Under the pieces are notes generated by a model that was given only the letters and a program-made list of their open reading frames with translations, did not search any database and was not told the origin of the DNA. A stretch of DNA of 64,000 nucleotides, taken from assembly GCA_966211795.1 (NCBI GenBank), contig CBIHNW010000007.1:133138-197137 (forward strand). The letters run 5' to 3'. Positions 25,225 through 33,710 of this stretch are shown one piece after another; position 1 is the stretch's first letter, and each line of letters starts with the position of its first letter. The stretch comes from 21-14-0-10-47-8 sp966211795 (GTDB lineage Bacteria > Bdellovibrionota > Bdellovibrionia > Bdellovibrionales > Bdellovibrionaceae). The position numbers and the translations under genes are program-made.

Positions 25225-26007
25225 CTACTGAGCACTGCCAGGCGCAAAGTTCGTATTTGTTGGAAGTCCTGTCGGCATTGGCAGCGACTGGGCATCCCAA
25301 GCCGCGGATTTAGGCGCGGTTCCAACCTTGCAATTTTCAACAGCCTGCATGAGCGACTTGATGGAAGAAGATGTCGTCTTGTACTTAAAGTCATCTTGCC
25401 AAGCCGGATTTTTTGCCAAATATTCTTTGCCCGCTTCTCTTTCATTTCCTTTTTTCGTTTGGTAATAAGCATACCACTTTTTGCAAAACGCTGAACTGAG
25501 CAAAGTGCGTTTTGAGTTGGGCAGGCTATTTTCCTCGGTGATCGCTTTGAAACAAGTCTTAGACTGCGGATCTAACATTTCGAAAGTTTTTTTATCGTAC
25601 AGACATTTCGGATTCTTGATGTCGGTGCAATCTGCATATTGAAACTGCGTGATTTCAAATCGCTTCACGACTCTTTCGCTTGCGGGCAAGGATGATTGAT
25701 CGGGAAGATCTTTATCCTTGAAAATCTGCATCGTGACTTGTTCTCTTCCGTTTGCGTTCGAGCGAGTAAAACTTCGATATTGAGTCGGAGGTTTCGTCTT
25801 GTCATCAATCCCACCAAGATCTTTCATAAAACCGTGATCTTGAAAGCGAAAGAATCGATCTTTGACTTCGATTTTAGAACCGCCCACCACTCGCTCGATG
25901 ATTTGGTAACACGCTTCTGCGGATTCGGCCGGTTGCGCCGACCAAGCTTGCGTATTCACTAGCATTGAAAAAAACAAAAAACCCACTGCAAACATTGAAT
26001 ATTTCAT
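25225..26007 (-). CDS. Secreted Cys-containing protein of unknown function
   Basis: A 260-residue protein from the ATG at 26007, which begins a signal peptide ('KYSMFAVGFLFFSMLVNTQAWSA' region, cleaved near residue 23); the frame is open 14 codons upstream but without a signal-like start. The mature part is polar and basic with six or more Cys ('EACYQII', 'ADCTDIKNPKCLYD', 'KTCFKAI', 'AFCKKWY', 'ENCKVG'). No catalytic motif is visible and I do not recognise the family. The tail is Pro/Thr/Asn-rich. It is divergent from the deacetylase gene at 26154, leaving about 145 bases for two promoters. Confidence 0.75.
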   Translation of the reverse strand: MKYSMFAVGFLFFSMLVNTQAWSAQPAESAEACYQIIERVVGGSKIEVKDRFFRFQDHGFMKDLGGIDDKTKPPTQYRSFTRSNANGREQVTMQIFKDKDLPDQSSLPASERVVKRFEITQFQYADCTDIKNPKCLYDKKTFEMLDPQSKTCFKAITEENSLPNSKRTLLSSAFCKKWYAYYQTKKGNEREAGKEYLAKNPAWQDDFKYKTTSSSIKSLMQAVENCKVGTAPKSAAWDAQSLPMPTGLPTNTNFAPGSAQ

Positions 26008-26153
26008 AGACCCAACCTCAGCTTTAATTTTAGCGCAATTCCCAGGCAAATGCTGCGGAGATCAAGGTCCAGTCGGGGCTAGATAAACAGTGCTTTTCAT
26101 TGCTGAATCCGCAGCTAAACTAAAGAAAAATACCCAACACTCGAGGTCTTAGA

Positions 26154-27677
26154 ATGAAACGTGTCTTCACACTTTTGATGGTCAGCACTTTGCTTGCCTG
26201 CACAAGTCCCTGGAAAAACAATTCGGCTTCCCGAAATCCGCAGCAAGCGGCGACCGAATACGTGCCCGAAGAAGATGTTCGCAACGAGAACACCTTCAAA
26301 ACTTTAATCAACCAACCCGACGTGTCTCGCGATCAAGAATTTGCGCGCTACCTGCGTCGGCAGATGGGATTCTTTTATATCGGTCAGGGATTGGTGACTC
26401 AGTTCGATCAAGAGCTTGAGAAACTGTACCAGCAGAAAAAGAAAAATCCCGAGGCCGAAATCGATCAACGGAAGCTCGAGGAGATCAAAGCCAAGCTTTA
26501 TTATTCATGGGAATTTTTTGATCGCAATTTGCAAGAACTCAGCTACATCTACGGTCGCCTGCTGGAAGAGGCTGGCACCAACAACAGTCCATTTCAAGAA
26601 GCGGCCACCCACACCTTGCACGGCATGAACAAGTTTTTTGATGAAGGCTGGAAGCAAGGCGACCAAATGGCCGTTATTACATTGGCGCAAGAATATGCCG
26701 ATGTGGGCCGACGTTATAAAGAAGCCAATCCAGACGGCAAAACGCCCAGCTTTATTTCTTACTATGCAAAGAAAGCCGAAAACGACAAAGAGGTTGCGGC
26801 GGCTCACGAGCAAAGCGTGAAACATCAAAAGCTTCGGGAAAAGCGTTACATCGACCGAGAGCTTGAAAAGGATTGGACCGAGCACCTCGAGAAGCGAACA
26901 GCTGAAGCGGCTCAAGAAGCAGCAACGGATCGCCAACCCAATACTGACGTCTTATTTCCAAGTCCAGGCGGCAACGGGCAGATCACCGGCAATATGTTCA
27001 AACCTGGATACTGGGCGATGACTTTCGATGATGGCCCCCACCCGACTTACACGCAGGGCATGCTAGATGCGATGAACAGCGGAAATTTGAAGGGGACATT
27101 TTTTTGGCTGAGCCAAAATATCAAACAGAATCCACAGATCGTTCCCAAAGTGGCGACTCAAGGCTTTAAACGGGGCAGTCACTCTTACACTCACGCCAAT
27201 TTGCCAAAGCTTGGCACCGCGGATTTGAATCACGAAATCAATGATGCTTACGATGTCTTTAAGAATGTAGTCGGTCAGCCACCGACCCTGTTTCGCTGCC
27301 CTTACGGCGCTTGCGGGGGTAACAACTCGACGATTCGCAAGATGATCGCGGATAAGAAGATGATGCACGTGTTCTGGAATGTCGACAGCTTGGACTGGCA
27401 AGACTCTGATCCGAACAGCATCTTCCTGCGCGCCAAGAAACAAATGGAAGTGAATGGCAAGGGCATCGTGTTGTTTCACGATATCCACCCTCAATCGGTC
27501 AAGGCCGTGCAGCTTTTGGTCAACTGGTTGGTGAAAGAAAAGTCTGCAACCACTCCGGCCCAGAATCCTCCGGCGCCTAGCAAACCGGGCGCATGGGTGA
27601 TCTTACCGATGGACCGAATGATCCAGGTGGAAACTGCGGATCCGAACTCGCCAAGCAGAAACTACTCGTCACCCTAA
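26154..27677 (+). CDS. Polysaccharide deacetylase (NodB) lipoprotein
   Basis: A 507-residue carbohydrate esterase 4 (NodB) protein. The signal peptide ends in LLAC, so Cys16 is probably lipidated. Residues 40-270 form a charged helical region of unknown fold. The NodB domain follows with all five motifs: TFDDGP (290-295), H343-x3-H347 metal ligands, 'RCPYG' (381-385), 'DSLDW' (411-415) and 'LFHD' (440-443), so an active metal-dependent N-deacetylase acting on peptidoglycan, chitin or exopolysaccharide is expected. Bdellovibrio secretes deacetylases that mark prey peptidoglycan; whether this is such an enzyme or acts on the cell's own wall cannot be told. It is coupled to the next gene (TAATG). 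Confidence 0.9.
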   Translation: MKRVFTLLMVSTLLACTSPWKNNSASRNPQQAATEYVPEEDVRNENTFKTLINQPDVSRDQEFARYLRRQMGFFYIGQGLVTQFDQELEKLYQQKKKNPEAEIDQRKLEEIKAKLYYSWEFFDRNLQELSYIYGRLLEEAGTNNSPFQEAATHTLHGMNKFFDEGWKQGDQMAVITLAQEYADVGRRYKEANPDGKTPSFISYYAKKAENDKEVAAAHEQSVKHQKLREKRYIDRELEKDWTEHLEKRTAEAAQEAATDRQPNTDVLFPSPGGNGQITGNMFKPGYWAMTFDDGPHPTYTQGMLDAMNSGNLKGTFFWLSQNIKQNPQIVPKVATQGFKRGSHSYTHANLPKLGTADLNHEINDAYDVFKNVVGQPPTLFRCPYGACGGNNSTIRKMIADKKMMHVFWNVDSLDWQDSDPNSIFLRAKKQMEVNGKGIVLFHDIHPQSVKAVQLLVNWLVKEKSATTPAQNPPAPSKPGAWVILPMDRMIQVETADPNSPSRNYSSP

Positions 27678-28147
27678 TGAAAAATACGTTTATTTCTTTT
27701 TTTCTCGTTTCCAGCATTTTCAGCATCCAGGCCCTGGCGGCCTCGGATGCTTCCCGTTGGTCCATGCGATTTTTGGCAAAGGCCTCGAATTCCATTTTGG
27801 TGGCCAGCAATCAATCGCTTGATCAGCAAAAAGTCATCTGCGGGATCTCGGGGAAAAAGGTTTCCACGCTCAGCCAGAATCTGAAAGCCCTGGTGGACGA
27901 GAAGATCTCCCTCCTGACGAGCCAGCAAAAAAACGAAATTCGCTCGCGAGCCCTGTCTTGTCAGGACGAGTGCACGTGCGATATTTACGCCTATTACTTT
28001 GAACAAAGTGCAGACCCGAAAGACAAGCAAGCCCTGACAAATCTTTCATCGGCAAAAGAGTCAATAAAGGCTGAAGCCCGCCTGGCATGTGCCCAAAAAT
28101 TCATGGAATTTTGTCACAGTCAGCTCTTAAAATTCATTTCGAAATAG
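27677..28147 (+). CDS. Small secreted protein coupled to the deacetylase
   Basis: A 156-residue protein whose ATG at 27677 overlaps the stop of the deacetylase gene (TAATG), so it is translated with it. It has a signal peptide (about 1-21, 'FISFFLVSSIFSIQALA' then ASDAS). The mature part is helical and has six Cys ('VICGISG', 'LSCQDECTCDIY', 'LACAQKF', 'EFCHSQ'), suggesting a compact disulfide-bonded domain. I do not recognise the family. The tight coupling suggests it is a partner, inhibitor or regulator of the deacetylase, but that is inference. Confidence 0.78.
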   Translation: MKNTFISFFLVSSIFSIQALAASDASRWSMRFLAKASNSILVASNQSLDQQKVICGISGKKVSTLSQNLKALVDEKISLLTSQQKNEIRSRALSCQDECTCDIYAYYFEQSADPKDKQALTNLSSAKESIKAEARLACAQKFMEFCHSQLLKFISK

Positions 28148-28452
28148 GGTCTTATTCCAAAGGCCCTTCTTTTTGTTTCCCAAGAATATCTTTATAATTT
28201 GCACAATCCTCACTGATCCCGCAAAACCCGCTGCTCGCGCGCCTCTGGAGGATTATCTCTCACACCATGGGCTTGGCGCCAAATGCTCACGGTGGGTGGT
28301 GTCGTCTTGGAAAATTGAAACCATATTGGAACTGGCAGATTTTTCAGTCGATGACCCGAATGCTTTAAACGCTCAACCAGTGCTGTTTGCGGCTGGTACG
28401 GAACTTGAAATCAGGCTCTGCGTTCGTTCAAACAATAAACATAGGAGTCATT
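28148..28452. other. 305-base gap; leader region of the two-domain secreted protein
   Basis: No convincing gene is visible; open frames here lack ribosome-binding sites and domain signals. The right end holds the sigma-54-like element (28393-28408) and the TAGGAG ribosome-binding site for the next gene. A weak GGG/CCC hairpin near 28147-28167 may end the upstream operon. Confidence 0.55.
28393..28408 (+). promoter_or_regulatory. Sigma-54-like element upstream of two-domain secreted protein
   Basis: CTGGTACG, four bases, then TTGA, with the same 10-base spacing and GA at -12 as the element at 24487. Identity continues outside the core (GG before, TCTG after). It would place the transcript start about 30 bases before the ATG at 28453. 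Confidence 0.45.
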
Positions 28453-29391
28453 ATGAAATCGTTTTTTTTCGCGGCTATTTTAGCTGCAGGATCTCTGGCA
28501 CTTGCCAATCAAGATAACAGCCGCCTGTCGAACATCACCAATCCCCAGTTCGATGCTTCTCACCTGCCGGGCGATATTTCAGGAACAATTGAAGTGAACT
28601 ACGGTCAAAATACCGTGACCATGCACGCGACCGGACTTGTTCATCCAAACTGCAAGCCAAGCATCAATACAATTTGTCCTCAGTATCTGGCGATTAAAAA
28701 CTTGGACGTCACGCTGCCGATCGTTTCGATCGAAACAAACAGTTGCGGAATTCTGGTGGTCACTGCGGCGAAAGATGAGCGCCCGGTAGATGGCGACTTG
28801 AAAACTTTGACCGTTGAAGATGCGTCTCATATGACCTGCCAAACTTTCGTGAAATACGTCGAGAAAGCGACTTACACCACGGCATTTTACAATCGCTTGA
28901 ATGGCAAAGAAGAGAAAGCTGAATCGACAATGGATCTGGCACCCGTTGCGGACGTGAAACGTGTCTACACCTTTGCTGCAGGCTCTTTGTTGGAAGGTTT
29001 TCCAAAGTTGGAAATCCCCGCTTCTGGCAGCTTGAAAATCTCGGATAAAGAAGTTGAATTGTTCGTGGGCCTGACCTTGAATTGCAAAGCAGATGAGCTT
29101 TGCCCGATGTACATGCCAGGTCCGATCGGCGCAACTTTGCCGGTTGTGGAAGTGACGCACACTCAGTGCTCAACCGAAATCGTGGCTCGTTCGGCGAACT
29201 TTTTTCCTTACGACCAAAAAGGTGCCAAGGAAATTCGCATTCATGATTACACAGCTTCTGTCTGTGAAATCGCCTACCCTCACTTGATCGAAGTCGAGTA
29301 CTATAGTGATCTGTCTGGGAATGGTGGCGTGTCGGCGAATGTCCAGCGCGCGCATTTTTCCTTCGATGTTTCTCCGCTTCACGCAAAATAA
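28453..29391 (+). CDS. Secreted two-domain four-Cys protein
   Basis: A 312-residue protein with a signal peptide (about 1-19, ending ALA before NQDNS). It holds two tandem copies of the domain found singly at 24540: copy 1 has C67, C75, C98, C129; copy 2 has C211, C217, C239, C271. Both copies share the 'LP(I/V)V.(I/V)....C' strand. The four Cys keep their order, suggesting two disulfides per domain. The ATG at 28453 follows a TAGGAG site; the frame is open further upstream but without signal-peptide character. A strong terminator follows at 29424. The family is not one I recognise; periplasmic or exported location is expected. Confidence 0.83.
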   Translation: MKSFFFAAILAAGSLALANQDNSRLSNITNPQFDASHLPGDISGTIEVNYGQNTVTMHATGLVHPNCKPSINTICPQYLAIKNLDVTLPIVSIETNSCGILVVTAAKDERPVDGDLKTLTVEDASHMTCQTFVKYVEKATYTTAFYNRLNGKEEKAESTMDLAPVADVKRVYTFAAGSLLEGFPKLEIPASGSLKISDKEVELFVGLTLNCKADELCPMYMPGPIGATLPVVEVTHTQCSTEIVARSANFFPYDQKGAKEIRIHDYTASVCEIAYPHLIEVEYYSDLSGNGGVSANVQRAHFSFDVSPLHAK

Positions 29392-29423
29392 TTGATTTCG
29401 AAAATTTGGTTCTCTCCATAAAA

Positions 29424-29456
29424 AAAGCCGCTCTTCATCAGAGCGGCTTTTTGTTT
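29424..29456. terminator. Bidirectional rho-independent terminator
   Basis: A perfect 11-bp stem (29424-29434 with 29440-29450), a five-base loop and T-runs on both strands. It ends the secreted-protein gene and the convergent aspS. Confidence 0.92.
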
Positions 29457-29512
29457 TTGGCTCATCAAGATAACGGGGTGATCTCACACATGTGGAATCA
29501 CCGGCAGAGAGT

Positions 29513-31315
29513 TTAAGTCTGTTTCATGTCTTCGAGAAATTTCTCAGCCAGGGGGCTGAGCTTGACGCCGACTTCGTTCAGCTGATCACGGCTGACCTCG
29601 GATGGAGCGTCGGCCATGATATCGGTTGCTTTCGCCGTTTTCGGGAAGGCGATGACTTCGCGGATGGCGTCGGTTTCACAAAGCAGCATCACCAAGCGGT
29701 CCATGCCCCAAGCGATTCCACCGTGCGGAGGCGCGCCGTATTTGAAAGCTTCCAGGAAGAATCCGAATTTCTGTTGCGCTTCTTCGGCCGACAGTCCCAA
29801 AGTGCGGAACATCGCCTGTTGCAATTCGTTCCGGTAAATACGGATGCTACCGCCACCCATTTCGTAACCATTGCAGACCAGATCGTAAGCTTTCGCCAGC
29901 ATCTGCCCGTACTTGGTTTCATCGCCATCGATCAGCCACTGCATGTGGGCATCTTGCGGCGAAGTGAACGGATGGTGACGGGCCATCCATCGCTTGTCTT
30001 CCGGCGACCATTCGAAACATGGGAAATCGACCACCCACAAAAACTTGTCGCGGCTGGTGTCGATGAGGTTGAGTTCTTTGCCGAGGTGTAACCGGAGAGC
30101 CGAAAGAGAAGCGCAAGCTGTATCAAAATCATCAGCAACAATAAGAGCCGCATCGCCGTTTGAAGCACCCACCGCTTTGAACATTTCATCGAGCTTGGTC
30201 TTATCAAAGAATTTGCTGACCGGAGAAGTCAGACTTCCGTCAGCTTCTGTTTTGATCCAGACAAGACCCTTCGCTCCGCCCTTTTTCGCGATGTCGGTGA
30301 GCTTATCAAACTGTCCCCGCGAGAAAGCCGCACCCTTCGGCACCGCGATTCCACGCACGATTCCCTTGCGCGCCAAAACATCGTCGAAAACTTTGAAGCC
30401 CGAGCCCGTCACGATTTTGGCGAGATCTTTGATCTCCATGCCGAAACGAGTGTCCGGCTTGTCGATGCCATAACGGTCCATTGCTTCTTGGTAGGTCATG
30501 CGCGGAATTTCTTTGACGTCGACGCCTTTGATTTCTTTCCAGATCAAGCGCAGCATGCGCTCGTTCAATTCGATGATATCTTCTTGATCGATGAAAGACA
30601 TCTCCAAGTCGATCTGCGAAAACTCGGGCTGACGATCGGCACGCAAGTCTTCGTCACGGAAGCAGCGAGCGATCTGGAAGTAGCGGTCGTAACCGGCGAT
30701 CATCAACAGCTGCTTTAAAAGCTGGGGTGATTGCGGAAGCGCATAAAAGTTGCCGGGATTGACACGTGAAGGAACCAGGTAGTCGCGCGCGCCTTCCGGG
30801 GTGGATTTAAACAGAATCGGCGTTTCCACTTCGAGGAAATTATTGTCCGACAAAAATTTGCGCACAAGCTGAGCAACTTTGTGACGAATGATCAGATGCT
30901 TTTGCAAACGTGGCGAGCGCAAATCCAAGTAGCGATATTGCAGACGCAACATTTCACCCACATTGTCGTCATCGATTTGAAAGGGAGGAGTCGCCGCTTC
31001 ATTCAGGATTTCGCATTGAACGGCTTCGAGCTCGACTTCACCGGTGTTGATTTTTTTATTGATCATGCCTTCGGGACGAGCACGAACAATGCCTTTGATG
31101 GCCACGACAAATTCGCCGCGCAAATCTTTGGCAGATTGCGTTTCGGCTTTCTTTGGATCCAGAACCACCTGGATGATTCCTTCGCGATCGCGCAAGTCAA
31201 TGAAAACAAGACTGCCGTGATCTCGACGCGAGTTCACCCAGCCTGTCAAAGTGACTTCTTTGCCGACATGAGATTTGTTAACCAGACCGCAATAGTGAGA
31301 ACGGGAGTATTTCAT
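29513..31315 (-). CDS. aspS: Aspartyl-tRNA synthetase
   Basis: A 600-residue class II synthetase that charges tRNA-Asp. The N-terminal OB-fold anticodon domain ('VTLTGWVNSRRDHGSLVFIDLRD'), motif 1 region ('RYLDLRSPRLQKHL'), motif 2 ('ARCFRDEDLRADRQPEF'), the bacterial GAD insertion (about 290-420) and motif 3 ('GGIAWGMDRLVMLL') are all present. The length is normal for the bacterial type. I use the ATG at 31315, which begins the conserved OB-fold; the frame is open 19 codons upstream. Whether it is discriminating or also charges tRNA-Asn cannot be judged here, since gatCAB genes are not in view. Confidence 0.97.
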   Translation of the reverse strand: MKYSRSHYCGLVNKSHVGKEVTLTGWVNSRRDHGSLVFIDLRDREGIIQVVLDPKKAETQSAKDLRGEFVVAIKGIVRARPEGMINKKINTGEVELEAVQCEILNEAATPPFQIDDDNVGEMLRLQYRYLDLRSPRLQKHLIIRHKVAQLVRKFLSDNNFLEVETPILFKSTPEGARDYLVPSRVNPGNFYALPQSPQLLKQLLMIAGYDRYFQIARCFRDEDLRADRQPEFSQIDLEMSFIDQEDIIELNERMLRLIWKEIKGVDVKEIPRMTYQEAMDRYGIDKPDTRFGMEIKDLAKIVTGSGFKVFDDVLARKGIVRGIAVPKGAAFSRGQFDKLTDIAKKGGAKGLVWIKTEADGSLTSPVSKFFDKTKLDEMFKAVGASNGDAALIVADDFDTACASLSALRLHLGKELNLIDTSRDKFLWVVDFPCFEWSPEDKRWMARHHPFTSPQDAHMQWLIDGDETKYGQMLAKAYDLVCNGYEMGGGSIRIYRNELQQAMFRTLGLSAEEAQQKFGFFLEAFKYGAPPHGGIAWGMDRLVMLLCETDAIREVIAFPKTAKATDIMADAPSEVSRDQLNEVGVKLSPLAEKFLEDMKQT

Positions 31316-31491
31316 AATATTGATTCCCTTAATAGAAGGTCGATTCTGACATACCGAACCAAGGGGGGTCAAAACCTTCTGCGCCCACGTCGACGACGCA
31401 GCAACGAAGGATTCGCCATTTCTAGCATGCGCTCTTCTTTTGATGGACTGCTCAGAGGGTGAGAGATACCCTTTTTCCTGTAGGAGGCACT

Positions 31492-31797
31492 ATGCCGAAA
31501 GTGACGATCGATCATTCATCCACCCTCCCCGCACCGGACGCTTTTTCAAAGATTAAGACTTTCTTTGAAACCGATGCCGATATTCGACGCTTTGACCCAA
31601 ATATGAAATGCGACTTTGCGGAAAGCTCGATGACCGGCAAGGCGACAGGCAGCCAGTTCAAAGCGGATATTTCCGTGAAAAACCAAGGCCCTGGCAGCAT
31701 GGTGCAGGTCGTGGTCGATCTCCCGCTCATGCTGACTCCGTTTAAAGGCAAGGTCCAGGAAACCATCCAGAAAAAATTAAGTAAGTATCTGGCTTGA
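31492..31797 (+). CDS. PHA-granule-system-like small protein
   Basis: A 101-residue soluble protein resembling the putative polyhydroxyalkanoic-acid-system family (PHA_gran_rgn): an N-terminal 'AFSKIKTFFE' helix, alternating beta strands and the closing 'LMLTPFKGKVQETIQKKLSKYL' helix typical of that family, which has a START/polyketide-cyclase-like fold. The ATG at 31492 follows TAGGAGG; an ATG-like start further upstream has none. It sits 33 bases before the sigma-factor gene and may be co-transcribed with it. The name comes from family annotation; no PHA synthesis gene is in the window, so the role here is open. Confidence 0.72.
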   Translation: MPKVTIDHSSTLPAPDAFSKIKTFFETDADIRRFDPNMKCDFAESSMTGKATGSQFKADISVKNQGPGSMVQVVVDLPLMLTPFKGKVQETIQKKLSKYLA

Positions 31798-31830
31798 TTT
31801 CCGTTAACGCGCACACAGGTTTGAGAACAC

Positions 31831-33033
31831 ATGGCCAAGTCAAAGAAAACCTCCTCCGCTAAAGCTAAGGCGGTTGAACCCACCACCGCGAAAGCGAACT
31901 CGCAAAAGTCCGCTCCCGCGCCCCAGAAGAAAAGCGCGCAGAAGCCTGCCTCCGCGAAGACACTGAAAACAGTGAAGGCCCCTGCTTTGCCGGAAAAGCC
32001 AAAGAAGAAAGTGGTGACTCCTTCGGGCACGGCGACTGCGACCAAACCTCATAAAGAAATTCGGCGCGTTGTGGCCGAGGTGATTCACCATGATGATGTC
32101 GAAGAAAATGACACCGCGGAAAATGAACACGATGAAGACGCCTATCAGGCACATGAAGAACCATCGCCGGAGATTCCAGCTTTAAATCCTGCGAAACATA
32201 CCGAAGGCAAATCCGTCACCACGACGGATCCCGTTTCATTGTACCTTTCTGAAATTCGCAAATATCCCCTGCTGTCTCGCGAGCAAGAGCTGGATTTGGC
32301 CAAGAAATATTACGAGTCCAAAGATCCGGTTGCCGCTCAGGCTTTGGTCACGGCCAACCTTCGTTTCGTCGTGAAAGTGGCCGCCGAATATTCGCGCTTT
32401 GGTGCGCGCATGATTGACCTGATTCAAGAAGGCAATATGGGTCTGATGCATGGGGTGCGCGAGTTCAATCCCTATAAGGGTGTCAGATTGATCACTTATG
32501 CCGTGTGGTGGATTCGTGGTTACATCCAAGAATACCTGATGAAGCAATATTCTTTGGTAAAAATAGGAACGACTCAGAATCAGAAGAAATTATTCTATCA
32601 ATTGCAGCGCCAAAAAGACGAGCTCGATGCGATGGGAAAAACGCCCGACATCAAGATGATCAGTTCTCGCTTGGGAATTCCCGAAGATGAAGTGCAGATG
32701 ATGGCGCAGCGAATGTCCGGCCGTGATATCAGCCTGGATCGCCCCGTGGATGACGAGTCTGGCTCCAGTCTGATGGACTTTCAAAAAACTGATACTCACC
32801 TGCCGGATGAAGACATCGCGCAAAAAGAAGAGATGACTCATCTGAATGAAACGATCGAGGCTTTGAAGCCCCAGCTGTCGGAAAGAGAGAAGATCATCTT
32901 GGCCGAGCGAATCTTGGCGGATGAACCTTTGACCTTGCAAGAGATCGGCGAGAAATACGGCATCACCCGTGAAGCTGTCCGTCAGATGGAAGCCCGCCTG
33001 ATGAAGAAGATCAAAGATCAGTATCAGAAATAA
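31831..33033 (+). CDS. RpoH-like sigma-70-family factor with long N-terminal extension
   Basis: A 400-residue group 3-type sigma factor. The core begins near residue 130 ('DPVSLYLSEIRKYPLLS', region 1.2), with region 2 ('LVTANLRFVVKVAAEYSRFG', 'DLIQEGNMGLMHGVREFNPYKGVRLITYAVWWIRGYIQEYL'), an RpoH-box-like segment ('QNQKKLFYQLQR') and region 4 ('LSEREKIILAERILADEPLTLQEIGEKYGITREAVRQMEARLMKKI'). It should direct polymerase to heat-shock-type promoters. Residues 1-80 are Lys/Ala/Pro-rich and basic, 85-115 acidic; RpoH proteins usually lack this and are about 285 residues. The extension may bind DNA or polymerase, or be a regulatory arm. Confidence 0.85.
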   Translation: MAKSKKTSSAKAKAVEPTTAKANSQKSAPAPQKKSAQKPASAKTLKTVKAPALPEKPKKKVVTPSGTATATKPHKEIRRVVAEVIHHDDVEENDTAENEHDEDAYQAHEEPSPEIPALNPAKHTEGKSVTTTDPVSLYLSEIRKYPLLSREQELDLAKKYYESKDPVAAQALVTANLRFVVKVAAEYSRFGARMIDLIQEGNMGLMHGVREFNPYKGVRLITYAVWWIRGYIQEYLMKQYSLVKIGTTQNQKKLFYQLQRQKDELDAMGKTPDIKMISSRLGIPEDEVQMMAQRMSGRDISLDRPVDDESGSSLMDFQKTDTHLPDEDIAQKEEMTHLNETIEALKPQLSEREKIILAERILADEPLTLQEIGEKYGITREAVRQMEARLMKKIKDQYQK

Positions 33034-33191
33034 AACTGTTCCCTTCTAGCCCCAGTTTTCATCGTCAATATCTTTCTGTTTTCTGGATGAAACGAAGGAA
33101 CGCCGTACCGTTTGAGGCTTCCTATTTGACAAGCAAACGGCTTCTGAAGAAGGCTGGGAGCAAGTTTGCTCACCTTCACCAGGAGATTCAC

Positions 33192-33683
33192 ATGAAAAAT
33201 ACTTTCGTTGCTTTGATTGCTGTCTCTGTGTCTGCGTTTGCCGTTCCCTCTTTGAGTTTCGCAACAGATGCTTGCGTCCCATCAATGAGCGTTGATCAAG
33301 CCAAAGCCCAATTGGATGCTGGCGTTTCTCGGCTTAATCAAGACCTGCATGCGCGATACGCCGCAGCTGGTGCTGCGTTCGATCAAGCCAATGCCACCTG
33401 CATGACAAAGCATGAAGCGCGCATGAAAGTCATTGAAGCGAATTATCAGGACCAAGTCCGCACCATCAAAGAAAATTTGAATTTGGGTTGGCGAGAACAA
33501 TTGGTTGCAGCGGTCAACGCTCGGAATGAAGCTGCCGCGCAATCGGCGCAGTGGTACACGGCCGAGACAGAATCTCATCTCGCCACTTACAACCAGACTT
33601 GTGCTGATGCTCAAGCCGATTTCAACACCAAGGCTTTGGCATTGAACGCCCAGTACAACAAAGCCGTCTGCGCCGCTCGCTAA
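33192..33683 (+). CDS. Secreted helical protein of unknown function
   Basis: A 163-residue protein from the ATG at 33192, after AGGAG, beginning a signal peptide (about 1-23, 'FVALIAVSVSAFAVPSLSFA' region). The mature part is almost wholly helical with Ala, Gln and Asn at coiled-coil spacing and four Cys ('DACVPS', 'ATCMTKH', 'QTCADAQ', 'KAVCAAR'), which could tie the helices into a hairpin. I do not recognise the family. The frame remains open 35 codons upstream but that part has no signal character. It is convergent with the histidine kinase gene. Confidence 0.76.
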   Translation: MKNTFVALIAVSVSAFAVPSLSFATDACVPSMSVDQAKAQLDAGVSRLNQDLHARYAAAGAAFDQANATCMTKHEARMKVIEANYQDQVRTIKENLNLGWREQLVAAVNARNEAAAQSAQWYTAETESHLATYNQTCADAQADFNTKALALNAQYNKAVCAAR

Positions 33684-33710
33684 AGCTGATTGAGAGCGGT
33701 CGCTGCTCCG

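Noticed and set aside
27593..27676. Upstream extension of the small secreted protein into the deacetylase gene
   Set aside because: The ATG at 27677 begins a clear signal peptide and overlaps the stop codon in a TAATG arrangement, typical of coupling.
28173..28517. A 114-codon frame overlapping the start of the two-domain secreted protein
   Set aside because: It lacks a ribosome-binding site and domain signal and runs across the well-supported start at 28453.
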